Assembly: GCA_012519525.1 (NCBI GenBank)
Contig: JAAYQB010000018.1
Coordinates: forward strand, 1 to 33,808
From: Bacteroidales bacterium
GTDB taxonomy: Bacteria; Bacteroidota; Bacteroidia; Bacteroidales; WCHB1-69
Length of the DNA stretch: 33,808 nucleotides
Reading direction: 5' to 3'
Each line of letters opens with the position of its first letter. Positions within the stretch are counted from its first letter, which is position 1. Below the pieces are notes generated by a model. The model ran no database searches. It was given only the letters and a program-made list of their open reading frames with translations, and was not told where the DNA came from. The position numbers and the translations under genes were made by a program. Of this stretch, positions 26,170-33,808 are shown in pieces.

Positions 26170-28713
26170 ATGGCAGAAGAATTAAATATTGCTGAAAACA
26201 ACGAAGAAAAACACCAACAAGAAGTAGAAGAAAATCCTCAAGAAATCATTACAGAAGCTACAGCTCCTGAAGAAACCCTTCCTGAAGAAACTTTTCCTGA
26301 AGAACACAAAAAAGAAAAAACCAATCATCTTCCCAAAGCAAACCTCGAAGATTTTAATTGGGACGAAATTGGACAAGAAAAGAAAATTTATTCAGAAGAA
26401 GAATATAAAGAATTAGAGGATATTTACAGTCAATCATTCAAGTCAATCATAGAACAAGAAGTGGTAGACGGAACCGTAGTTGCAATTACTCCACGAGAAG
26501 TAGTTGTTAATATAGGCTATAAATCAGATGGTATTATCCCTTCCAACGAACTACGTCATAATCCTAACTTAAAAATAGGCGACACAATAGAAGTTTACGT
26601 TGAAAAACAAGAAGATAGCGAAGGGCAATTGGTGCTTTCACACAAAAAAGCACGATTATTAAAAGCATGGAATCGAGTTAATAAAGCTTACGATGATGGC
26701 GAAATTGTCAATGGCTATATCAAATCCAAAACAAAAGGCGGACTTATTGTTGACGTATTTGGAATTGAAGCTTTCTTACCCGGTTCACAAATAGATGTAA
26801 AACCCATTCGCGATTATGATGTTTTTGTTGACAAAACAATGGAATTTAAAATTGTTAAAATCAACCAAGAATTTAAGAACGTAGTCGTATCACACAAAGC
26901 TCTTATTGAATTAGAATTAGATGCCCAACGTGCTAAAATTATCGCCGGATTAGAAAAAGGACAAATCTTAGAAGGTGTTGTAAAAAACATTACCAACTAC
27001 GGTGCCTTTATTGATTTAAATGGCGTTGACGGATTAATTCACATTACCGACTTAGCATGGGGACGTATTAATCATCCTGAAGAAATCATACAATTAGATG
27101 AAAAATTAAATGTGGTTATTCTTGATTTTGACGAAGAAAAGAAACGCATCGCTTTAGGATTAAAACAACTTACTCCTCATCCATGGGATTCTTTAGATGC
27201 CAACCTTAAAGAAGGTGATAAAGTAAGTGGTAAAGTAGTAGTAGTAGCAGATTATGGTGCATTTATCGAAATTCATCCGGGAGTAGAAGGACTATTACAC
27301 GTATCGGAAATGTCGTGGTCGCAACATTTACGCACAGCACACGATTTTCTAAGTGTAGGTGATACGGTAGAAGCCGTAATTTTAACTTTAAACAGAGAAG
27401 AACGCAAAATGTCGTTAGGAATCAAACAATTAATTCCCGACCCATGGACTAATATCTCTGAAAAATACCTAATCGGCTCAAAACACACCGCTATAGTACG
27501 CAATTTCACAACATTTGGTATTTTTGTTGAATTAGAAGAAGGCATTGACGGTTTAATTCATATTTCAGACCTTTCGTGGTCAAAGAAAATTAAACACCCT
27601 GCCGAATTCACCAAAATAGGAGAACAAATTGAGGTTGTTATATTAGAAATGGATATCGAAAACAGAAGATTAAGTTTGGGACATAAACAATTAGAAGAAA
27701 ATTCATGGGAAATCTTTGAAACTATTTATAATGTTAACAGCATACACGAAGGAACCGTTATCGGACAAAACGATAAAGGAGTTATCGTTTCATTACAAGG
27801 AGTAGAAGGTTTTGTTTTTAACAGAAATCTTACTAGGGAAGACAATACGGTTATAAAAATGGGAGAAACAGCCGATTTTAAAGTGGTTGAATTTTCAAAA
27901 GAAAATAAAAAAATCGTACTGTCACACTCTCGTATTTGGCAAGATGTTCTTGACGCGAAAAAAGAAAAAGAAGCTTCTGAAGAAGAAAAACAAAACAAAG
28001 AAGCTGCTAAAATATCCAAGCAAATGTCTAGCAATATCGAACGTGCTACCTTAGGTTCACTTGATGCTTTAATTAACTTAAAAGCTGATATGCAATTAGC
28101 GGAAGCAAAAAAGAAAGCAAAAAAAGCAGAAGCTAAAATAAAAGAAGATAAAAAAGAAGAAGATAACACTGATAAAGCAACGCCGGAAACAGTTACAGAA
28201 GAAAAAAAGGTGAAATCTACAGCTAAAGCAAAAACAACGAAAGCGGAAAAAACCGAAGAAGTAGAAAAAGTTGAAGAAGTAGAAAAACCTAAAGAAGAAA
28301 AGAAAGAAGAAAAAGAGGTGAAACCTACAGCTAAAGCAAAAACAACGAAAGCGAAAAAAACCGAAGAGGTGGAAAAAGTTGAAGAAGTAGAAAAACCTGA
28401 AAAAGAAAAGAAAGAAGAAGAAGAAAAGAAAAAAGAGGTAAAATCTACAGCTAAAACAAAAACAACGAAAGCAAAAAAAGCTGAAGAGGCGGAAAAAGCT
28501 GAAGAAGTAGAAAAACCTAAAGAAGAAAAGAAAGAAGAAAAAGAGGTAAAATCTACAACTAAAGCAAAAACGACTAAAGCGAAAAAAACCGAAGAGGCGG
28601 AAAAAGCTGAAGAAGTAGAAAAACCTAAAGAAGAAAAGAAAGAAGAAAAAACAAAATCAGCAGCAAAAACAAAAAAAACGAAATCAGCTGATGATGTTGA
28701 AGCAACAGAATAG
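26170..28713 (+). CDS. rpsA: 30S ribosomal protein S1, six S1 domains, acidic N-terminal and Lys/Glu-rich C-terminal extensions
   Basis: 847 aa; six S1 motifs (e.g. LEGVVKNITNYGAFIDLNGVDGLIHITDLAW, SGKVVVVADYGAFIEIHPGVEGLLHVSEMSW, AIVRNFTTFGIFVELEEGIDGLIHISDLSW). Confidence 0.94.
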   Translation: MAEELNIAENNEEKHQQEVEENPQEIITEATAPEETLPEETFPEEHKKEKTNHLPKANLEDFNWDEIGQEKKIYSEEEYKELEDIYSQSFKSIIEQEVVDGTVVAITPREVVVNIGYKSDGIIPSNELRHNPNLKIGDTIEVYVEKQEDSEGQLVLSHKKARLLKAWNRVNKAYDDGEIVNGYIKSKTKGGLIVDVFGIEAFLPGSQIDVKPIRDYDVFVDKTMEFKIVKINQEFKNVVVSHKALIELELDAQRAKIIAGLEKGQILEGVVKNITNYGAFIDLNGVDGLIHITDLAWGRINHPEEIIQLDEKLNVVILDFDEEKKRIALGLKQLTPHPWDSLDANLKEGDKVSGKVVVVADYGAFIEIHPGVEGLLHVSEMSWSQHLRTAHDFLSVGDTVEAVILTLNREERKMSLGIKQLIPDPWTNISEKYLIGSKHTAIVRNFTTFGIFVELEEGIDGLIHISDLSWSKKIKHPAEFTKIGEQIEVVILEMDIENRRLSLGHKQLEENSWEIFETIYNVNSIHEGTVIGQNDKGVIVSLQGVEGFVFNRNLTREDNTVIKMGETADFKVVEFSKENKKIVLSHSRIWQDVLDAKKEKEASEEEKQNKEAAKISKQMSSNIERATLGSLDALINLKADMQLAEAKKKAKKAEAKIKEDKKEEDNTDKATPETVTEEKKVKSTAKAKTTKAEKTEEVEKVEEVEKPKEEKKEEKEVKPTAKAKTTKAKKTEEVEKVEEVEKPEKEKKEEEEKKKEVKSTAKTKTTKAKKAEEAEKAEEVEKPKEEKKEEKEVKSTTKAKTTKAKKTEEAEKAEEVEKPKEEKKEEKTKSAAKTKKTKSADDVEATE
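28210..28700 (+). repeat. in-frame degenerate tandem repeat in the 3' end of rpsA
   Basis: Units beginning GTGAAATCTACAGCTAAAGCAAAAACAACGAAAGCG at 28210, 28318, 28438, 28546 plus a degenerate copy near 28651 (spacings 108, 120, 108, about 105 nt). Confidence 0.85.
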
Positions 28714-28736
28714 TAATTCTTATTTTTTATGATGCT

Positions 28737-28773
28737 AAAAGGTTATTGTAATTCTATTATGATAACCTTTTTT
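28737..28773 (+). terminator. intrinsic terminator downstream of rpsA
   Basis: AAAAGGTTAT ... ATAACCTTTTTT hairpin with T-tract. Confidence 0.75.
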
Positions 28774-28822
28774 CTTAAAATAAGCACGAACATTTAACGT
28801 TTATAATAAGAAATTAACGCAG

Positions 28823-30013
28823 ATGAATCAAAGAGAAATTTTTTATAAACATATAGCTCAAACTTCTCCTGCACCCTTGGCTTTAGAAATAAAAGATGCT
28901 AAAGGAATCTATTTATACGATACGGAAGGTAAAAGTTATATGGACCTTATTGCAGGAGTTTCCGTTAGTAATTTAGGACACTCTCATATTAAAATCATTC
29001 AAGCTATTCAAGAACAAGCCGACAAATACACTCACACCAACGTATATGGAGAATATATTTTAAGTTCACAAGTACAGTTAGCTAAAAAACTCACCTCTCT
29101 ACTTCCTTCACAACTCAGCAGTGTTTATTTTGTCAATTCCGGAACAGAAACAACCGAAGCTAGCATTAAATTAGCCAAACGTTACACAGGGAGATATGAA
29201 TTAATAGCTTGCAAAAATGCCTATCATGGCTCTACCAACGGTTCGTTAAGCCTCATGGGAAACGATGATTTTACCAAAGCGTTTCGTCCGCTCCTTCCAT
29301 CAACTAAAAAAATACGTTTCGGCAATAAAGAAGATATTGCTTGCATTACCGAAAAAACCGCTGCCGTTTTTATCGAACCCGTTCAAGGAGAAGCAGGTAT
29401 ACGCTACACCAAGGATAATAGTTATTGGAAAGCACTGCGAAAACGCTGTAACGATACCGGCACTTTGCTTGTATTCGACGAAATACAAACTGGAATGGGA
29501 CGAACAGGAACTTTATTTGCTTTTGAACAAATGGAAGTCGCTCCCGATATATTAATGTTAGCAAAAAGTTTAGGAGGAGGTTTACCCTTAGGAGCATTTA
29601 TTACCTCTCATGAAATCATGCACGTACTAACCCATCATCCCGCTTTAGGACACATTACCACTTTTGGAGGAAATCCTCTCTCTTGTGCTACTGGATTAGC
29701 TTCATTAACAACTATTGCTGACGAAAAACTATATCAAAATGTAGAAAAAAAATCGGCTTTATTCGAACAGTATTTAAGTGGATTATCCGCTATAAAATCT
29801 ATCAGAAGAAAAGGGTTCATGATAGCATTAGAGTTTGAAGATAGAGATTTAAATTTCAAAATAATAGATGCTTGTCTAAAAAAAGGAGTTATTGTTGACT
29901 GGTTTTTATTTTGCGATACAGCTATGCGAATAGCACCTCCTTTAATCATTACTGAAGACGAAATCCATCATGCTTGTCAGATAATAAGCACATCTATAAA
30001 AGAAAACACATAA
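28823..30013 (+). CDS. class III (ArgD/GabT-like) PLP-dependent aminotransferase
   Basis: YLYDTEGKSYMDLIAGVSVSNLGHSH, VNSGTETTEASIKLAKRYTGR, LLVFDEIQTGMGRTGTLFAFE, AKSLGGGLPLGAF. Confidence 0.92.
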   Translation: MNQREIFYKHIAQTSPAPLALEIKDAKGIYLYDTEGKSYMDLIAGVSVSNLGHSHIKIIQAIQEQADKYTHTNVYGEYILSSQVQLAKKLTSLLPSQLSSVYFVNSGTETTEASIKLAKRYTGRYELIACKNAYHGSTNGSLSLMGNDDFTKAFRPLLPSTKKIRFGNKEDIACITEKTAAVFIEPVQGEAGIRYTKDNSYWKALRKRCNDTGTLLVFDEIQTGMGRTGTLFAFEQMEVAPDILMLAKSLGGGLPLGAFITSHEIMHVLTHHPALGHITTFGGNPLSCATGLASLTTIADEKLYQNVEKKSALFEQYLSGLSAIKSIRRKGFMIALEFEDRDLNFKIIDACLKKGVIVDWFLFCDTAMRIAPPLIITEDEIHHACQIISTSIKENT

Positions 30014-30019
30014 GCATAC

Positions 30020-32290
30020 ATGAAGCCTACATCGCTATATTTGCCTTTTTTAGCAATATTTTTCATTAATATTACTATTGCTTTTGCTCAAACAGCCACT
30101 ATTAGAGGTTTTATTTACGATAAAAGCAATGGAGAACCTATCCCCTACTGTTCTGTTCTCCTTGTCAATGAAAAAACAGGAGTTGTATCTGACGACAACG
30201 GCTATTTCTCTTTAACAAAATTAAAAGCAGGTGAATATAAAATAAGAATTACTTTTATGGGCTACGATTCTCTTGTGCGAATCTACAATTTAAAAAACGG
30301 ACAAACTATTACCGAAAAATTATACCTTGAGCCAATATCAATTCAAATCGGAGAAGTACAAATAATTGCTCAAAAAGAAGCACAAAAAACAGAGACTCGC
30401 GTAGCTGTAGAGCGTGTAAGTCCTAAACAAATCTCTCAACTACCCTCTATAGGAGGCATTCCCGACATAGCTCAATATTTACAAATACTACCCGGTGTCG
30501 TTTTTACCGGAGACCAAGGAGGACAGCTATATATTAGAGGAGGCACTCCTATACAAAACAAAGTACTACTCGATGGCTTAGTCGTCTATAATCCCTTTCA
30601 TTCTATTGGATTATTCTCCGTTTTCGATACTGATATTATAAAAAATGTTGATGTATATAGTGCGGGATTTGGCGCCGAGTACGGAAATAGAATATCATCA
30701 ATTATGGATATAAAAACAAGAGACGGTAATAAAAAAAGATTATCAGGCAAATTCGACATCAATACTTTTGGAGCTAAAATGGTATTGGAAGGACCATTAA
30801 TGAAAGAAAAAAACAAAAATAGTTTAACATTCCTAATGTCTGTAAAAGGCTCTTACTTAGAACAAACCTCAAAACTATTATACCGATATGCCGACACTAA
30901 CGGATTACCATATAACTACTTAGACGGCTATGGAAAAATATCGCTACAAACAAATAACGGAAGTCGAATTAATTTCTTTGGATTTAGTTTTAACGATGGA
31001 GTAAACTATCCGAATATTGCCTCTTATAAATGGAATTCGTGGGGAATAGGTTCTAGCTTTTTAATTATCCCTTCTGTTGCCAATATGCTAATGGATGGCA
31101 CATTAGCATATTCCGACTATAAAATCGGATTATCGGAAGCAACTAATCCTTTACGTACAAGCCACATTAACGGTTACTCTTTCTCTATGAATTTCACCTA
31201 TTTATTTGGACAAAACTCTCTTAAATACGGAGTCGAATTTTTAGGCTCTTGGTTAGATTATGCATTTACCAACCCTTACGGTACCGATTGTGGACAAGAA
31301 AGCTTTAATAGTGAATTTGCTATCTTTGTAAAATACAAATGGATTATAAAGAAAATCATCTTTGAACCCAGTTTACGTTTACACTATTACGCATCTCAAA
31401 GTGCCCTCTCGCCTGAACCTCGCATAGCAATGAAATACAATGTAAGCAAAAATGTACGTTTGAAATTAGCAGCAGGGCTTTATACACAAAACATTATGAG
31501 TGCAACTTCCGACCAAGACGTGGTTAATTTATTTTACGGATTCTTAACTGTTCCCGAATATTTACCCGAAAAAATCAACGGAGTTCCCGTTAGAAATAGT
31601 CTGCAAAAAGGACAACATATCGTCGTAGGAGGAGAATTTGATGTGTTAAAATATTTTGCTATCAATACTGAAGTTTATTTTAAAAACTTCTCTCACCTTA
31701 CCAATATTAATCGCTATCAAATGTTTGCAAGTGATAATGAATTTATTTTAGAGACAGGAAAAGCCTACGGTGCCGACATTTCTATAAAGTACAATTATAA
31801 AAAACTATACGTCAATTTTGTGTATGCTCTCAATTGGGTTAATAGAGATGACGGAACTATTGTTTACCGAACTCACTTCGACAGACGACATAACATCAAT
31901 ATCACAACATCTTATGCCTTTGGCAAAAATGATGTTTGGCAAATTGATGCTCGCTGGAACTTTGGAACAGGTTTCCCCTTTACAAAAACAAAAGGTTTTT
32001 ATCCTAAAAATGAAGCTTTTTCAGATATCAGTCAAGATATAAACTCTTTCAACGAAAGCCTTGGAATTATTTACGACACCATCAACAGAGGACAGCTTCC
32101 TGATTATCACCGTTTAGATATTAATTTTAAACGTAAATTCATTCTCAATCCCCGTTCTACTATAGAATTAAACGCCGGAGTTACCAATGTCTATAACTAT
32201 TACAACATATTCTATGTAAATAGAAAAACCAATGAAAAAATCTACCAACTTCCTATACTATGGAGTTTTAGTTGCAACATTAATTTCTAA
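30020..32290 (+). CDS. TonB-dependent receptor with carboxypeptidase regulatory-like N-terminal domain
   Basis: 756 aa; IRGFIYDKSNGEPIPYCSVLL...GYFSLTKLKAGEYKIRITFMGYDS, plug QLYIRGGTPIQNKVLLDGLVVYNPFH, barrel. Confidence 0.92.
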   Translation: MKPTSLYLPFLAIFFINITIAFAQTATIRGFIYDKSNGEPIPYCSVLLVNEKTGVVSDDNGYFSLTKLKAGEYKIRITFMGYDSLVRIYNLKNGQTITEKLYLEPISIQIGEVQIIAQKEAQKTETRVAVERVSPKQISQLPSIGGIPDIAQYLQILPGVVFTGDQGGQLYIRGGTPIQNKVLLDGLVVYNPFHSIGLFSVFDTDIIKNVDVYSAGFGAEYGNRISSIMDIKTRDGNKKRLSGKFDINTFGAKMVLEGPLMKEKNKNSLTFLMSVKGSYLEQTSKLLYRYADTNGLPYNYLDGYGKISLQTNNGSRINFFGFSFNDGVNYPNIASYKWNSWGIGSSFLIIPSVANMLMDGTLAYSDYKIGLSEATNPLRTSHINGYSFSMNFTYLFGQNSLKYGVEFLGSWLDYAFTNPYGTDCGQESFNSEFAIFVKYKWIIKKIIFEPSLRLHYYASQSALSPEPRIAMKYNVSKNVRLKLAAGLYTQNIMSATSDQDVVNLFYGFLTVPEYLPEKINGVPVRNSLQKGQHIVVGGEFDVLKYFAINTEVYFKNFSHLTNINRYQMFASDNEFILETGKAYGADISIKYNYKKLYVNFVYALNWVNRDDGTIVYRTHFDRRHNINITTSYAFGKNDVWQIDARWNFGTGFPFTKTKGFYPKNEAFSDISQDINSFNESLGIIYDTINRGQLPDYHRLDINFKRKFILNPRSTIELNAGVTNVYNYYNIFYVNRKTNEKIYQLPILWSFSCNINF

Positions 32291-32293
32291 GTT

Positions 32294-33019
32294 ATGACAA
32301 ACGAATGGTTTAATCGCACACTACTATTAATAGGAAAAGAAAAACTAAAAATACTACAACAATCTCATGTATTGATTGTCGGATTGGGTGGCGTAGGTGC
32401 TTATGCTGCCGAAATGTTATGCCGAGCAGGAGTAGCTCATCTGACTTTAGTAGATGGAGATACCATCGAAACATCGAATCGCAATCGTCAAATCCATGCA
32501 TTGATACATAATGAAGGAAAGCTAAAAACAACGGTACTAAAAGAACGATTCCTACAAATCAATCCCAATTCTAATATAGAAATTATCAGCGAATTTATTA
32601 AAGATGAGCGTATAATAGAAATTTTTGATTTATCCGACTATCACTATGTAATAGATGCTATCGATTCCTTGGCACCTAAAATTAATCTTATAGCAGAAGC
32701 CGTAAAACGCAAAATTCCTTTAGTCAGTGCGATGGGTGCAGGTGAAAAATTAAACCCTTCGGCAATAAAAGTAGATGATATAGCCAAAACACATCAATGC
32801 CCTTTAGCTGCTGCCGTTCGCAAAGGCTTGCGTAAAAAAGAAATTTACACAGGATTCAAAGCCGTATATTCTACCGAAAAAGCCAACAAAAATGAAAACT
32901 CCCTCCCTCTTAATAAAGAAAACAAAAAGCCTATCGGCACCATTTCGTATATGCCTGCAATGTTTGGGTGTTGGTGTGCGGCGGTATGCATTAATGATTT
33001 ATTAGAAAAAAAACCATGA
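32294..33019 (+). CDS. tcdA: tRNA threonylcarbamoyladenosine dehydratase (ThiF/MoeB/HesA superfamily)
   Basis: 241 aa; VLIVGLGGVGAYAAEMLCRAGVAHLTLVDGDTIETSNRNRQ, DAIDSLAPKINLI, GTISYMPAMFGCWCAAVCINDLL. Confidence 0.93.
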   Translation: MTNEWFNRTLLLIGKEKLKILQQSHVLIVGLGGVGAYAAEMLCRAGVAHLTLVDGDTIETSNRNRQIHALIHNEGKLKTTVLKERFLQINPNSNIEIISEFIKDERIIEIFDLSDYHYVIDAIDSLAPKINLIAEAVKRKIPLVSAMGAGEKLNPSAIKVDDIAKTHQCPLAAAVRKGLRKKEIYTGFKAVYSTEKANKNENSLPLNKENKKPIGTISYMPAMFGCWCAAVCINDLLEKKP

Positions 33020-33029
33020 CACGCTTATA

Positions 33030-33055
33030 GGGTAGTATCCCAAAAGTGTGTAATT
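33030..33055. mobile_element. candidate insertion-sequence terminal remnant
   Basis: GGGTAGTATCCCAAAAGTGTGTAATT (complement AATTACACACTTTTGGGATACTACCC), reminiscent of mutator/IS256-type ends; no transposase in window. Confidence 0.25.
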
Positions 33056-33188
33056 TTTTTTGCAAAGATACAAAATAAATTTCAATATTTGCATATTACC
33101 AGCAATTGTACCAAACATCTGCTATAGGCTACTTCTCTCTTTGGTGCAACTATTCCCATTCACTATTTGTTGATTATTTGTATTAGCT

Positions 33189-33683
33189 TTACATTTTAAA
33201 TCCAAACCTCTTCAATTTCTTCAATGACTCATAAGCTCTTATCAATGCTTGTTCTTTCACGTTTTCTTTTTTCATTAACGATGTCTGAACGGCTTTTACA
33301 TTTGCCAACTCAAGGTTATTGAAAATTTTCGTCTGCATTGCAATGTCAAAAATTCGTTTCCACTCGTCTTTTGAAACCAATAAAAGTTTGTCGTAAATAA
33401 ATTTTACTTCAATGATTTCTTTGTCTTCAAGTTTTGATAATGCTTTTACTTCATCTATAAGTTGTGGGTTTGTTTGAATATAATCAAGTACTTTTTTACC
33501 AAAAACAATTTCTCTTTTTGTTAAATTTTTATTTTTGTTAAGTTTGCCTACCAAGTCAAAAGCAATTAACCAATTAAAGCCGATAAGTTTTTCTTTGTTA
33601 ATGTAAATCTTAAAACCGTCCCAAAACTTCAAGCCCATTTTTCTAATTTCACTAATTATAAAAATAGAATCTTCAATGTTATT
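33189..33683 (-). pseudogene. C-terminal fragment of an unidentified protein (ORF from ATG 33638; frame open to 33683)
   Basis: 149-aa ORF MGLKFWDGFKIYINKEKLIGFNW... with no family I can name; frame continues upstream of ATG as NNIEDSIFIISEIRK-MGLKFWDG until a stop at 33684-33686, adjacent to an IS-end-like sequence. Confidence 0.45.
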
Positions 33684-33688
33684 TTAAG

Positions 33689-33715
33689 TGTCCCCCTATA
33701 TTAGGACAGTTTTTT
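33689..33715. mobile_element. candidate IS (IS3-like) terminal inverted repeat entering from the right edge
   Basis: TGTCCCCCTATATTAGGACAGTTTTTT: TG start, C-run, internal TGTCC/GGACA dyad; partner end and transposase would lie outside the window. Confidence 0.3.
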
Positions 33716-33808
33716 TTATTTGTTAATATTTTTATTTTAAAAAGAACTTTATCTTTAACATTGCAAAAATATACATTTTTTTAATACTTTCAATAGTTTT
33801 ATACTATT

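Noticed and set aside
27726-28169. 147-aa minus-strand ORF inside rpsA (and other antisense ORFs in rpsA)
   Set aside because: Ser/Phe-rich translation is the expected shadow of Lys/Glu-rich codons on the opposite strand.
28210-28700. CRISPR-like array
   Set aside because: Units are in frame, contiguous, purine-rich coding repeats without unique spacers.
29265-29597. ORFs overlapping the aminotransferase in other frames
   Set aside because: Out-of-frame or antisense to a clear PLP aminotransferase with intact motifs.

Overview
This 33.8-kb low-GC window comes from a Bacteroidota (Bacteroidales-like) chromosome. It is mostly a housekeeping and energy-metabolism backbone plus cell-surface genes. 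The minus strand carries a methylmalonyl-CoA decarboxylase/epimerase cluster, an rnfCDGEA block with no rnfB in the window, nadC with a DUF4783-like gene, an Ig-like lipoprotein, kbl, and a probable three-gene surface operon. That operon comprises a 1566-aa T9SS protein with 14 repeats, a TonB-dependent receptor and a smaller T9SS protein. The plus strand carries DUF4199, GT2, lipid kinase and NUC1 nuclease genes, then rpsU-xerC-hpf, rpsA with an expanded Lys/Glu-rich tail, a class III aminotransferase, a second TonB receptor and tcdA. The last ~0.8 kb looks like a degraded accessory boundary with IS-end-like sequences and an apparently 5'-truncated ORF. The observations most worth checking are: strong Shine-Dalgarno sequences on rpsU and hpf in a phylum that mostly does not use them; the alternating long/short module layout of the giant surface protein and its operon; the absence of rnfB where a promoter directly precedes rnfC; and the truncated gene at the right edge. 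I saw no CRISPR array, rRNA, tRNA or intact transposase. I cannot claim a wholly new system from sequence alone.
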